A stretch of 64,000 bases of DNA from Streptosporangium carneum (lineage in GTDB: Bacteria > Actinomycetota > Actinomycetes > Streptosporangiales > Streptosporangiaceae): positions 248,001-312,000 of the forward strand of contig NZ_BSEV01000005.1 in the NCBI RefSeq assembly GCF_027922005.1. Reading direction: 5' to 3'. The position numbers and the translations under genes are program-made. This document shows positions 52,338 through 61,682 of this stretch, in pieces. Below the pieces are notes generated by a model that saw nothing but the letters and a program-made list of their open reading frames with translations, searched no databases and was not told the origin of the DNA. How positions within the stretch are numbered: the stretch's first letter is position 1; the number at the start of each line of letters is the position of its first letter.

Positions 52338-53894
52338 GTGCCGGAACTTGTGGTCGGTCCGCTGCTGCGTTACGTGGACGAGACGAGCGCGTCGGTGTGG
52401 GTGGAGACGAGCGTGCCGTGCGAGGTGACCGTCGAGGTCGGCGGGGCGAGATCGCAGGCGCGGACGTTCTCCGTGCACGGCCACCACTACGCGATCGTGG
52501 ACGCCGGAGGCGAGGGGGCCTACGAGGTCCTCCTCGACGGGCGGAGCGTCTGGCCGCTGCCCGACCAGCCGCCCAGCCGCATCCGGTTCCTCGGGCCCGG
52601 CGGGCCGAGGAAGGTGATGTTCGGCTCGTGCCGGACCAGCGTGCCGCACGACACCCTGCACACCCTCTCCCACGGGGTCGACGTCCTGCGCGCCTACGGC
52701 TGCACCCTGATGGACAGGCCGCAGGAGGACTGGCCCGACATGCTCCTGCTGCTCGGCGACCAGGTCTACGCCGACGAGCCGTCCGTCGAGATGCTGGAGT
52801 TCATCAGGAACCGCAGGGACAGCGAGCCGAAGACGGAGATCGCCGACTTCGAGGAGTACGCCGAGCTGTACCGGATCGCCTGGACCGACCCGGAGATCCG
52901 CTGGGTCCTCTCGACGGTGCCCAGTGCGATGATCTTCGACGACCACGACCTGCGCGACGACTTCAACACCTCCGCCACCTGGCGCGAGCAGATGGCCGAG
53001 GTCCCCTGGTGGCCGCGCCGGGTGGTCTCCGGGCTCGGGGCCTACTGGATCTACCAGCACCTGGGCAACATGTCGCCCGAGGAGCGCTCCGGCGACGAAC
53101 TGCTCAGCAAGCTGTGCGCGGCCGAGGGCGACGGGGCCGAGATCCTCGACGCCTTCGCCGAGCACGCCTACGACGTCCCCACCGACAGCCGGTGGAGTTA
53201 CTCCCGGGACCTCGGCGACACCCGCCTGATCATGCTCGACTCCCGCAGCGCCAGACAGCTCACCCCCGGCGACCGGCGCATGATCGACCCGGTGGAGTGG
53301 GAGTGGCTCGTCGAGCAGCTCGACAGGGGCGGCGTCGAACGCTTCGTGATCGGCACCTCGGTGCCGTTCCTGCTGCCCGCGGGCATCCACCACATCCAGA
53401 ACTGGAACGAGGCCCTGGCCCAGGGGGCCTGGGGCAGGAGGGTGGCCCGCTGGTCGGAGGCCCTGCGCCAGGCCGTCGACCTGGAGCACTGGGCGGCCTT
53501 CCGCCGCTCGTTCGAGGAGCTGTCCAGGCTGCTGGTGAAGGTGGGCAAGCCGGTGATCCTGCTCTCCGGCGACGTGCACTACTCCTACGTGGCCAAGGCC
53601 GACGGGCTGCCCATCTACCAGCTCGTCTGCTCGCCGATCCGCAACCCGCTGAGCCGGCTGCTCAGGCTGGCCAACATCGTCGCGCAGTTCGGCCTCGCCA
53701 CGCTGGTCGGCGGCTGGCTGTCCCGCCTGGCGCGCATCCCCAGGCCGCCGTTCAAGTGGCGCATCGTCCACGGCCCGTGGTTCTCGAACGCGGTGGCCAG
53801 CCTGTCGCTGGACACGACCCCCCTCTCCGTACGGTGGGACACCGCGGCCGCCACCGAGGTCTCCGAGGTCGCCACGGTCGAGCTCACCCGCTGA
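52338..53894 (+). CDS. PhoD-like metallophosphatase
   Basis: Alkaline phosphatase D-family protein of 518 residues without a signal peptide. Metal-site motifs FGSCR, LLLGDQVYAD, IFDDHDLRDDF and LSGDVHYSYV are intact. The N-terminal Fn3-like part starts LVVGPLLRYVDETSASVWVET. GTG 52338 is chosen because GAGGAG lies 9 bp upstream; ATG 52329 sits directly on that SD. The substrate could be a phosphodiester of the cell wall or nucleic acids. Its 3' end overlaps the convergent membrane-protein gene by 11 bases. Confidence 0.92.
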   Translation: MPELVVGPLLRYVDETSASVWVETSVPCEVTVEVGGARSQARTFSVHGHHYAIVDAGGEGAYEVLLDGRSVWPLPDQPPSRIRFLGPGGPRKVMFGSCRTSVPHDTLHTLSHGVDVLRAYGCTLMDRPQEDWPDMLLLLGDQVYADEPSVEMLEFIRNRRDSEPKTEIADFEEYAELYRIAWTDPEIRWVLSTVPSAMIFDDHDLRDDFNTSATWREQMAEVPWWPRRVVSGLGAYWIYQHLGNMSPEERSGDELLSKLCAAEGDGAEILDAFAEHAYDVPTDSRWSYSRDLGDTRLIMLDSRSARQLTPGDRRMIDPVEWEWLVEQLDRGGVERFVIGTSVPFLLPAGIHHIQNWNEALAQGAWGRRVARWSEALRQAVDLEHWAAFRRSFEELSRLLVKVGKPVILLSGDVHYSYVAKADGLPIYQLVCSPIRNPLSRLLRLANIVAQFGLATLVGGWLSRLARIPRPPFKWRIVHGPWFSNAVASLSLDTTPLSVRWDTAAATEVSEVATVELTR

Positions 53895-55443
53895 GCGCGC
53901 GCTCGGGCTCCCGTTCCCGCGAGGGGACGGGGGTCCGGCGCGGCCTCCTGTGGCCCAGGGCGTTCGCGAAGGCCAGCACCACGACGCACAGGATGACGGC
54001 GTCGGAGGCGAGTGGAGCGATCCACGGGCGATAGGTCTCGGCGATCCACCGGGTCAGCTCGGTCGGCTGGAGCTGGAGCAGACCGACGGCGCCCGGCAGG
54101 TAGATGAGGCTGGTGACGACCCCCCTGAAGACCATCAGCCCGTCGAGCCGTCCGGCGGGCATGAGGGCCAGCAGAGGGAACAGCATGGCGTCGTACCAGG
54201 GGTGCTGCACGGGGGAGGTGAGCAGCCACCCCAGGCACAGCGCGAGCGCGGGCCGTGCCGAGGCCAGGCCCTCCGGCGCGGGAGCCAGCCGCCAGCACAG
54301 CAGGACGGCGACGAGGAGGGCGGCGCCCAGGGTGATCTGCCCCTCCAGCGGAGACGACTCCGTTCCGAGGCCGAGCGCGTCGGTGATCACCCGCCACGGG
54401 TCCGCCAGCGAGCGCGCACCGAGCTTGCCGACCACGTTCTCGAAGGCCTCGGTGCTCTGCGTGGCGTACATCGTGATCAGGGCCGTGAACGCGCCCATGC
54501 CCAGGGCCACGAGCCTGGTCGGTGGGTGGCGGGCCGCCCACGCCAGCCCCGCCCCCGCCAGGACGAACGGCGCCTTGACCGCCGTCGCCGCGCCGAGCAG
54601 CGCCCCCGAGAGCACGTTCGCGATCACGCCGCCCCGGCGCGGGACGAGGAACGCGGCGACGAGGAAGAGCACCCCCAGGCCGTCGATGTGGCCGCCGAGC
54701 ACCACGTGCCACAGCATCAGCGGGTTGAGGGTCCACAGCAGGTGGACCCGGGCCCGGCGCCCGGAGTCCGCTCCGGCCAGCCGGTCGAGGGCGAACGCCG
54801 ACAGCAGGAACGCCAGGCCGGCCATGGCCTTGAAGGCGAACACCGTGCCCGCCATGGACGCGCCGCCCAGGAGCGAGGCGGCCATCTGCGCCCAGGTGGC
54901 CAGCGGGCCGTAGACCGAGGACGTGTTCCGCCAGGCCAGGGGTGTGAGGTCGCCGACCGGGTCGGCCATCCTGTGCAACCACGCCGGGGTCAGCACGTAC
55001 GGGTCGTGCCCCAGGGCGGCGATCCGTCCGTACACCGCGTAGTTGAGCACGTCCGTCGACCCGGCGGGCGGCACGAGCGTCAGGGCGAGGACGGCGATCA
55101 CCGCGCCCAGGGGGACGACCCTCCGCGCGGGACGCCATCCGCGGCGCACGGCCCACAGCCCGGCTCCGACCCCCAGCCCGGCGACGATGACGGCGGCCCA
55201 GCTCAGCTGGATCACCAGCGTCTCCGAGGGGGCGACGCGGAGGGACCACGGCGGACCGCCGCCGCCGAGCTCGGGGACCGCCGCCGAAGGGCCGAGGAGG
55301 GCGACGGCCAGCATGACCGCCACGGAGACCCCGATCAGGAGGAGTCCCGAGACCCCGGCGAACCGCGCGCCCCGGCGTGGAGCCGCGGCGGGCTCCGGTT
55401 CCGTCATCGGGGGACGTGCATCGGGTCCAGCCGACGTCGACAC
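53884..55443 (-). CDS. Polyprenyl-phosphate mannose-dependent mannosyltransferase-like membrane protein
   Basis: A GT-C-type glycosyltransferase of 519 residues with about 12 membrane helices. The first extracellular loop holds the conserved STDVLNYAVYGRIAALGHDPY block of MptA/MptB/GT87-like enzymes with the catalytic acid; VYGPL and the LNPLMLWHVVLGGHID block follow. It likely elongates a lipoglycan or glycoprotein mannan on the outer face. GTG 55443 with GGAGG 8 bp upstream is preferred over ATG 55407. Confidence 0.85.
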   Translation of the reverse strand: MSTSAGPDARPPMTEPEPAAAPRRGARFAGVSGLLLIGVSVAVMLAVALLGPSAAVPELGGGGPPWSLRVAPSETLVIQLSWAAVIVAGLGVGAGLWAVRRGWRPARRVVPLGAVIAVLALTLVPPAGSTDVLNYAVYGRIAALGHDPYVLTPAWLHRMADPVGDLTPLAWRNTSSVYGPLATWAQMAASLLGGASMAGTVFAFKAMAGLAFLLSAFALDRLAGADSGRRARVHLLWTLNPLMLWHVVLGGHIDGLGVLFLVAAFLVPRRGGVIANVLSGALLGAATAVKAPFVLAGAGLAWAARHPPTRLVALGMGAFTALITMYATQSTEAFENVVGKLGARSLADPWRVITDALGLGTESSPLEGQITLGAALLVAVLLCWRLAPAPEGLASARPALALCLGWLLTSPVQHPWYDAMLFPLLALMPAGRLDGLMVFRGVVTSLIYLPGAVGLLQLQPTELTRWIAETYRPWIAPLASDAVILCVVVLAFANALGHRRPRRTPVPSREREPERALSG

Positions 55444-55615
55444 CTGCCGAACCTCCAAGAGCCACCGGGACGGTCACGGCACCGCGGCGGCCCGGCCCGA
55501 CGCCACGCGGTCGCCGACCCTGCCTCTGCCCACCCCCGTGCCCGTTCCACGGCCCGCGCCCTTCGGCACCGGCCTCGTGGTGAGGCGGCCTGGGCGTCGA
55601 CGATTTCGCGTGGGG

Positions 55616-55644
55616 TTGACGCGATGCTCACCCAAGCGTAGATC
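55616..55644 (+). promoter_or_regulatory. Orphan rightward promoter
   Basis: TTGACG (55616-55621), 17 bp, TAGATC (55639-55644): a good sigma70-type promoter, but no rightward gene follows. The only thing downstream is a strong hairpin and the convergent rocD gene. Confidence 0.5.
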
Positions 55645-55677
55645 GTTCGGAACGGTGGTGCGGCCGGGGATACGCGG

Positions 55678-55728
55678 CCGGCTCCGGCACGGTGGCCGCG
55701 GAGGGGGGCGGGGCCGTGCCGGAGCCGG
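55678..55728. terminator. Strong hairpin downstream of rocD
   Basis: CCGGCTCCGGCACGG and CCGTGCCGGAGCCGG form a perfect 15-bp stem with a 21-nt loop, 24 bp past the rocD stop. It probably terminates rocD and would also end a transcript from the promoter at 55616-55644. The rest of the 55444-55751 gap shows nothing. Confidence 0.8.
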
Positions 55729-55751
55729 TGGCGGGGCCGGGGTGGGCCGGG

Positions 55752-56978
55752 CTATCCCGCGTACTCCTTGAGGGCGTCGGCCAGCTGGTCGACGGCCCAC
55801 AGGAGGTCCTCCTCGGAGACGACGATGGGCGGGGCCAGCCGGATCGTCGAGCCGTGGGTGTCCTTGGCCAGGACGCCGCGGCGCATCAGCGCCTTGGAGA
55901 TCTCCCGGCCCGTGGCGAGGGAGGGGTCGATGTCGACGCCCGCCCACAGGCCGCGGCCGCGTACGGCGACCACGCCCTGGCCGACCAGGGCGCGCAGTCT
56001 CTCGTGCAGGACCGCGCCGAGCTCCTTCGCCCGCGTCTGGTACTCACCGGTGTTGAGGATCTCGATGACCGTGGTGGCCACCGCGCAGGCGAGCGGGTTG
56101 CCGCCGAAGGTCGAGCCGTGCTGGCCCGGCTTGATGACGCCGAGCACGTCCTCGTTCGCGGTGATCGCGGAGACCGGCACGACGCCGCCGCCCAGGGCCT
56201 TGCCCAGCACGTAGATGTCGGGCACGACCCCCTCGTGGTCGCAGGCGAAGGTGTCGCCGGTGCGGCCGAGCCCCGACTGGATCTCGTCGGCGATCATCAG
56301 GATGTTCTCCGCGGAGCACAGCTCGCGGACCTGGGTGAGGTAACCGTCCGGCGGGACCAGCACGCCCGCCTCGCCCTGGATGGGCTCGAGCAGCACCGCG
56401 ACGGTGTTGCCGTCGACGGCCTCGCGGATCGCCTCGATCGAGCCGTACTTCACGATCTTGAACCCGGGGGTGTACGGGCCGAAGCCGTCATGGGCGTCCG
56501 GGTCGGTGGAGAAGCTGATGACCGTGGTGGTGCGGCCGTGGAAGTTGTCCTCCATCACGATGATGTTGGCCTGCTCGGCGGCCACGCCCTTGACCTCGTA
56601 GCCCCACTTGCGGGCCACCTTGATCGCGGTCTCCACGGCCTCGGCGCCGGTGTTCATCGGCAGGACCATGTCCTTGCCGGTGAGGTCGCCCAGACCGGCG
56701 GCGAAGGCGGCGAACTGGTCGTGGAAGAAGGCGCGACTGGTCAGCGTGAGCTTGGCCAGCTGCTCCTGCGCCGCTCCGATGATCTTCGGGTTGCCGTGGC
56801 CGAAGTTCAGCGAGGAGTAGCCGGACAGGCAGTCCAGGAACCGCTTGCCCTCCACGTCGGTCACCCAGGCGCCCTGCGCCTCGTGGATCACGATGGGGAG
56901 GGGGTGGTAGTTGTGAGCGCTGCGGCGCTCGCTGAGCTCGATGAACTCTTCTGTGCTCGTCATCTCTGTGCGCGTCAT
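55752..56978 (-). CDS. rocD: Ornithine aminotransferase
   Basis: PLP enzyme converting ornithine and 2-oxoglutarate to glutamate semialdehyde and glutamate; 408 residues. Family blocks: SAHNYHPLPIVIHEAQGAWV, EAVETAIKVARKWGY, MEDNFHGRTTT, LLEPIQGEAGV, IADEIQSGLGRTG and the PLP lysine in YVLGKALGGG. ATG 56978 is used; ATG 56963 is an in-frame alternative. It follows the DDAH-like gene after 44 bp, so arginine derivatives would flow to glutamate. Confidence 0.95.
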   Translation of the reverse strand: MTRTEMTSTEEFIELSERRSAHNYHPLPIVIHEAQGAWVTDVEGKRFLDCLSGYSSLNFGHGNPKIIGAAQEQLAKLTLTSRAFFHDQFAAFAAGLGDLTGKDMVLPMNTGAEAVETAIKVARKWGYEVKGVAAEQANIIVMEDNFHGRTTTVISFSTDPDAHDGFGPYTPGFKIVKYGSIEAIREAVDGNTVAVLLEPIQGEAGVLVPPDGYLTQVRELCSAENILMIADEIQSGLGRTGDTFACDHEGVVPDIYVLGKALGGGVVPVSAITANEDVLGVIKPGQHGSTFGGNPLACAVATTVIEILNTGEYQTRAKELGAVLHERLRALVGQGVVAVRGRGLWAGVDIDPSLATGREISKALMRRGVLAKDTHGSTIRLAPPIVVSEEDLLWAVDQLADALKEYAG

Positions 56979-57022
56979 CCGATTGTTCGCCGTTCTTTGG
57001 TTCGTGACCGTTCTGCCTGCGT

Positions 57023-57817
57023 CTATCCCCGAATCTCCAGCGTGCAGCATTTGGGTCCGCCGCCCGCCTTGCGCAGCTCGGACAGCTCGACGGGTATGAC
57101 CTCGAGCCCGCGGCGCTTGAGCTCCAGCTGCAGGTCGGTCGCCTCGGCGTTGATCACCACGTGGGTGCCGTCGCTGACCGCGTTGAGCCCGAGCACGGTC
57201 GCGTCATCCTCGTTCGCGATGACGGCGTCGGGGAACAGGTTTCTGAGTACCTCCTGGCTCCCGACCGAGAAGGCCCCTGGGAAGTATGCCACGTTATGTC
57301 CGTTTAGTGGGAAAAGGGCAGTGTCCAGGTGGTAGAAGCGAGGGTCAACCAGCCGCAGCGAGACCACGGGGCGGCCGAGGAACTCCTGGGCCTCGCCGTG
57401 CGCGGCGACGTCGGTGCGGAAGCCCGTGCCCGCCAGCACCAGATGGTCGAGCGTGAGGAAGTCGCCCTCGCCCTCGTTGGTGAACTCGGCCTCGCGCGAG
57501 GCGTGGTAGCCGTTGGCGGTGAACCACTCCAGGTACGCCGGTCCCTCCGCGGCGCGCTCGGGATGCGTGAACCGCGCGCCGTACACCCGGCCGCCGACGA
57601 CCAGCGCCCCGTTCGCGGCGAAGACCATGTCGGGCAGCCCCTCAACCGGGTCGATCAGGCTGACCCGGTGGCCGAGGTCCTCATAGGTGCTCTTGAGCCC
57701 CTCCCACTGGCGGATCGCGACCTCGCGGTCGGCGCCCGCCTCGGGGTCCATCCACGGGTTGATCGCGTATTCGACGGCGAAGTGGTCGGGCCGACACATG
57801 AGGTAGTGCCTTGTCAT
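57023..57817 (-). CDS. Dimethylargininase / arginine-deiminase-fold protein
   Basis: Guanidino-modifying enzyme of 264 residues (DDAH/amidinotransferase superfamily). Catalytic Cys in the C-terminal GGPKCCTLEIR block, His in DPRFYHLDTA, substrate-guanidine Asp/Glu in NGALVVGG and EGEGDF. It would release citrulline (or ornithine, as in related actinobacterial enzymes) for RocD. ATG 57817 begins MTRHYLMCRP, the usual family start. Confidence 0.88.
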   Translation of the reverse strand: MTRHYLMCRPDHFAVEYAINPWMDPEAGADREVAIRQWEGLKSTYEDLGHRVSLIDPVEGLPDMVFAANGALVVGGRVYGARFTHPERAAEGPAYLEWFTANGYHASREAEFTNEGEGDFLTLDHLVLAGTGFRTDVAAHGEAQEFLGRPVVSLRLVDPRFYHLDTALFPLNGHNVAYFPGAFSVGSQEVLRNLFPDAVIANEDDATVLGLNAVSDGTHVVINAEATDLQLELKRRGLEVIPVELSELRKAGGGPKCCTLEIRG

Positions 57818-57857
57818 GAAAAACCCCGTTAAGGAAGTCGTGGTGAGGGATTGCACC

Positions 57858-57886
57858 AGACTAGGAACGGGGTTGACGCGGGCCAA
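57858..57886 (-). promoter_or_regulatory. Promoter of the DDAH-rocD operon
   Basis: On the minus strand TTGGCC (57886-57881), 17 bp, TAGTCT (57863-57858). TTGC/GCAA words just upstream (57895-57930) could be Lrp contacts. Confidence 0.45.
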
Positions 57887-57926
57887 GGGCCCGATCTTGC
57901 GCGTTGCCGCAGGTCCCTTGCGTGCT

Positions 57927-58400
57927 TCAGGCGACGAACGGCGATTCGTTGCGCGAGGTGATCAACGGGGCCTCGATCAGCCGCGAGAGCACGATGGAGC
58001 TCTTCGTCCGCACCACGAACGGCTCGGAGGCGATGCGCTCGATCACCTGCTCCACGTGGCGCACGTCGGTGGCCCTGATGTGCAGCAGCGCGTCGGCCTC
58101 GCCGGTGACGGTGCAGGCGGAGACCACCTCCGGATGCCGGGCGACGGCGACCCCGATCTCCGACGGCGACGTCTTGCCCGCGCAGAACAGCTCCACGTAG
58201 GCCTCGGTGGTCCAGCCGAGCGCGGCGGGCTCGACCCTGGCCGTGAACCCGGTGATCGCCCTCGTCTCGCGCAGCCTGTCGACCCGCCGTTTCACGGCCG
58301 ACGCCGACAGGCCGACGCGCTGCCCGATCTCGGCGTAGGTTGCGCGGGCGTCCTCGACGAGCGCCCCGATGATGTCACGATCCAACCGGTCCAGTTCCAC
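57927..58400 (-). CDS. Lrp/AsnC family transcriptional regulator
   Basis: A 157-residue feast/famine regulator. HTH at residues 4-48 (LDRLDRDIIGALVEDARATYAEIGQRVGLSASAVKRRVDRL) and a RAM ligand domain (AYVELFCAG...TGEADALLHIRATD). GTG 58400 starts one residue before the first HTH helix; GTG 58415 is an alternative. It lies directly upstream of the DDAH-rocD pair on the same strand and probably senses an arginine-family amino acid. Confidence 0.93.
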   Translation of the reverse strand: MELDRLDRDIIGALVEDARATYAEIGQRVGLSASAVKRRVDRLRETRAITGFTARVEPAALGWTTEAYVELFCAGKTSPSEIGVAVARHPEVVSACTVTGEADALLHIRATDVRHVEQVIERIASEPFVVRTKSSIVLSRLIEAPLITSRNESPFVA

Positions 58401-58486
58401 GCTGCTTTCTAACACAGCGAGAGGGCCGCGACGGACGGTCGCGGCCCTCTCGGGGGTGCGGGGCGCGGCGCGGGCCGCGTACGAGG

Positions 58487-59194
58487 TCAGGCTGTCTCGG
58501 CCTCGCCCGTCGCCTGCTCCATGGCCTCCTCGGGGGAGGCCTCCAGGTCGTCGCCCGCCTGGGCGAGCGCGGAGGCCTTGTCGAGACGGACCCAGCTCGT
58601 CACGCTCTCGACGGCGAACAGCACGCCGAGGTACAGGGTGAGCGCGGCCACCACCCAGGTCGCCACGCCCAGCGCGGCTCCCACGCCGATGAGCAGCAGC
58701 CGGAGCTCCCAGCCGAGGCCCGCCTTGAACACCCAGTCGGGCGGCCAGATGCTCTGCCGCGTCCGGTACACCGTGTCGTAGGTGTGGTAGCCGACCACGT
58801 AGAGCAGCACGAACAGCAGCCACTTGGGCGCCTCGGCCGCCAGGCCCACCAGGATGATCGTCAGGAACTCGGTCGCCCGGATCAGCGGCGGCACCAGCCA
58901 GTCGAGCTTGCCCAGGTGGTCGCGGGCCGCGGTCGGCAGCACCAGGACCAGGACGACCAGCGCGGGCACGACCAGGATCGGGCCCTCGCCCAGCAGCCCG
59001 GCCGCGGCCATCGCGACGACCACGAGCAGCGCGGCGAGCGTGGCGGGCACCGGGGGCAGCCCGGGGCCGACCTTGCCGCGGAGCGCGGCGACCAGCGGGC
59101 CGTCGTCGCGATAGGCGAGCAGCCGGGCGGTCTGCACGCGCAGCCGCTCCAGATAGGGGTCCGGAGCGGGGGTTGTCTGCGGCTGGGTGATCAT
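58487..59194 (-). CDS. DUF5941 membrane protein
   Basis: A 235-residue protein with about five membrane helices and acidic ends. In many actinomycetes this region is fused to the C-terminus of the CDP-alcohol phosphatidyltransferase encoded just upstream; here a stop/start overlap (ATGA) separates them. The LxRATEFLTIILVGLA and YVVGYHTYDTVYR segments are the conserved core. Function unknown, presumably in the same phospholipid step. Confidence 0.82.
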   Translation of the reverse strand: MITQPQTTPAPDPYLERLRVQTARLLAYRDDGPLVAALRGKVGPGLPPVPATLAALLVVVAMAAAGLLGEGPILVVPALVVLVLVLPTAARDHLGKLDWLVPPLIRATEFLTIILVGLAAEAPKWLLFVLLYVVGYHTYDTVYRTRQSIWPPDWVFKAGLGWELRLLLIGVGAALGVATWVVAALTLYLGVLFAVESVTSWVRLDKASALAQAGDDLEASPEEAMEQATGEAETA

Positions 59195-60768
59195 GCGAGC
59201 GACCTCATCAGACGTCCGGTGAGCGAGTAGGCGGTGGCGAGGCCGCCCCAGATGATCAGGGTGATGAAGGTGATCCTGGCGTCGAAGACGGCGCTGACGA
59301 TCGCGATGGCGGCGAAGCGCTCGCCGATCGGGAACACGATCATCTTGCGGGCCCAGTAGACGGTCTTGTTCTTGCCCGCCTTGGTCCACATCTTCAGCAG
59401 GCCGCGGATCCCGCCGCTGCGGGCGATCTTGCGCTGCTCGAGCGCCGCGCGCAGCTCGGTGTCCGGGCTGATCGACAGCGCTATCGAGGGCAGCGGCGAC
59501 GGGGGCTTGCGCCGGTTGGCCGCGCCGAAGGAGAAGTCCAGCAGGTGCTTGATGGACTGCATGCCGAGCGCGACGAGCGCCAGCGTCCACACGTCGCCGA
59601 CGCCGGAGACGGCCGCGCCGACCGCGAGCCCGGCGAAGACCACGTACTCCTTGAAGCGGTCGAAGGTGGCGTCCAGCCACGCCCCGAGCACGCCGAACTT
59701 GCGGGCGTACCGCGCGACCTGGCCGTCCACGCAGTCGAACACGAACGCGAAGTAGATCAGGATGCCGCCGGCGATCATTCCGACCCGCGCGCCGGTCGCG
59801 AAGCACGCCGCCGCCGCCACACCCAGCGCGATCGAGATCAGTGTGACCTGGTTCGGCGTGAGCCCGCGCCTGGCGGCCCAGCGGGCGATGAAGCGCGAGT
59901 AGGTGCTGACGAAGTAGGTGGTGAAGAAGCCGTCGGCGCCCTTCACCGCGTTGTTCAGCCGCGCCTTGTCCTCGTCGAACGCCGACATCTCGGACACCGC
60001 CTGGGCGGCCTCCTCCGGGGTGTTCAGACGGCGGAAGAACAGGTCGCGCCTGCCTCTGATGCCGACCGAGACGCCTCGTCGTACCAGGCCGAGAACCAGC
60101 AGCTGGACCAGGTCGTCCTCGGGGCCGAGCAGGTGGGCCATGTCGGCGAGCTCGCGGGCCGCCTCCGCCAGCGTGACCGCGTGCTTGTGGTGCAGGTGCA
60201 GCGGTCCGAGCAGGACGGAGTTGGGCCGGGTGACCGCGTGGAAGGCCGAGCCCACCGAGATCACCCGCGACTTGCCCGCGCGGACCCTGACGGGCAGGCC
60301 CTCCAGGCTCCGGTCGCCGATCTCGGGCAGAGCCTCGTCGATCGGGACGTTGGGGACGATGGCGTCGCCGTTCTCGTCCTCCTCGCGGGGCTCCTTGGTG
60401 ATCAGCGCGAGCGCTCCGCGCTTCGACTTGGTGATCTGGTAGATCAGCTCGTCGTGGATCAGCGAGTTCGCGGGGAGGATGAGCAGGTTCTCCGTGGCGT
60501 GCTCGACCGCGTCCGCGACGGCGCGCAGATCGCTCGCCAGATCGGAGGTCTCGACGAGGCTGCCGGGAAAGCCCCGGTAGGCCGCGGCGTCGTCGGATCG
60601 GGCGATCGTCACCGGCGCGGAGTCGAGGGAGGCGATCTGGCCGTGCAGCTTGCCGATCACCGTGGGGCAGCCGGGAAGCGCGGGCAGAGTCAGCGCGGCG
60701 GACGGCGTCGACTGGCCGAAAGCGGCATAGGGGCCGGGTGATGAACCCAGCAGGACCACGCGGGGCAT
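59191..60768 (-). CDS. CDP-alcohol phosphatidyltransferase family protein
   Basis: A 525-residue protein in two parts. Residues 1-270 look like a nucleotidyltransferase-related cytoplasmic domain. Residues about 275-525 are the membrane CDP-OH-P transferase, with the metal motif D-x2-DG-x2-AR-x8-G-x3-D-x3-D visible as DCVDGQVAR...GAWLDATFD. It probably makes an inositol- or other alcohol-phosphate lipid. It overlaps the DUF5941 gene and runs away from recO. Confidence 0.88.
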   Translation of the reverse strand: MPRVVLLGSSPGPYAAFGQSTPSAALTLPALPGCPTVIGKLHGQIASLDSAPVTIARSDDAAAYRGFPGSLVETSDLASDLRAVADAVEHATENLLILPANSLIHDELIYQITKSKRGALALITKEPREEDENGDAIVPNVPIDEALPEIGDRSLEGLPVRVRAGKSRVISVGSAFHAVTRPNSVLLGPLHLHHKHAVTLAEAARELADMAHLLGPEDDLVQLLVLGLVRRGVSVGIRGRRDLFFRRLNTPEEAAQAVSEMSAFDEDKARLNNAVKGADGFFTTYFVSTYSRFIARWAARRGLTPNQVTLISIALGVAAAACFATGARVGMIAGGILIYFAFVFDCVDGQVARYARKFGVLGAWLDATFDRFKEYVVFAGLAVGAAVSGVGDVWTLALVALGMQSIKHLLDFSFGAANRRKPPSPLPSIALSISPDTELRAALEQRKIARSGGIRGLLKMWTKAGKNKTVYWARKMIVFPIGERFAAIAIVSAVFDARITFITLIIWGGLATAYSLTGRLMRSLA

Positions 60769-60917
60769 GGCACCCTTTCGTACAGGGGTGAGGTGAAACG
60801 TGGCGCAGGGAGGTCGCCAGAGGCCAAAGTTTAATGAGTTTTAGGTGAACAACACGCACTCGTGATCCTTCCGTGCCCGTTGATCATGATTGAGCCCGGG
60901 GCACACGGGTCACCCCC

Positions 60918-60923
60918 TAGACT
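60918..60923 (+). promoter_or_regulatory. -10 box of recO (leaderless mRNA likely)
   Basis: TAGACT ends six bases before the recO GTG, so transcription would start at or next to the start codon. No good -35 box or SD sequence is visible. Confidence 0.45.
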
Positions 60924-60929
60924 GATCAG

Positions 60930-61682
60930 GTGAGCCTGTACCGTGACGAGGGCATCGTGCTGCGCACCCACAAGCTGGGTGAGGCGGACCGCATCGTCAC
61001 CGTCCTGACCAGGCGGACCGGCAAGATCCGGGGCGTGGCCAAGGGCGTCAGGCGCACCATGTCGCGCTTCGGCGGCAGGCTCGAGCCGTTCACCCACGTC
61101 GACCTTCAGCTCCACACCGGCCGCACGCTCGACGTGATCACCCAGGCGGAGACCATCCGCCCGTACGGCGAGGCGCTCGTGGCCGACTACCCGCGCTACA
61201 CCGCGGGGACCGCGATGCTCGAGACCGCCGAGCGGCTGATCATGGCGGAGAAGGAACCCGCCCTGCGCCAGTTCCTGCTGCTGGTCGGAGGGCTGCGCAC
61301 GCTCGGTTCCGGGGAGCACGAGGCCAGGCTCGTGCTCGACGCCTACTTCCTGCGCTCGCTGGCCGTCGCGGGCTACGCCCCCGCGCTCGAGGCGTGCGCC
61401 CGGTGCAAGGCCACCTCGGTGCGGGCGTTCGCCATCGTGGCGGGAGGCGTGGTGTGCGGCTCCTGCCGCCCTCCCGGCGCGGCCGTTCCCGCGGGCGAGA
61501 CCCTCGCCCTGATGGCCGCCCTGCTCAAGGGCGACTGGACGGCCGCCGACGCCTCCGAGGGCAGGCACCGCAACGAATGCAGCGGCCTGGTCGCCGCTTA
61601 TCTCCAATGGCACCTCGAACACGGCATACGCTCTCTCCGGCACGTAGAACGGGAGTACGTAGAAAGGGAACTCGCCACGTGA
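60930..61682 (+). CDS. recO: DNA repair protein RecO
   Basis: Recombination mediator of 250 residues that helps load RecA at gaps with RecR. N-terminal OB fold ([21 protein letters not shown]) and the C-terminal zinc finger CARC...CGSC typical of actinobacterial RecO. GTG 60930 is set by the conserved N-terminus; the -10 box just upstream suggests a leaderless message. The stop overlaps uppS as GTGA. Confidence 0.95.
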   Translation: MSLYRDEGIVLRTHKLGEADRIVTVLTRRTGKIRGVAKGVRRTMSRFGGRLEPFTHVDLQLHTGRTLDVITQAETIRPYGEALVADYPRYTAGTAMLETAERLIMAEKEPALRQFLLLVGGLRTLGSGEHEARLVLDAYFLRSLAVAGYAPALEACARCKATSVRAFAIVAGGVVCGSCRPPGAAVPAGETLALMAALLKGDWTAADASEGRHRNECSGLVAAYLQWHLEHGIRSLRHVEREYVERELAT

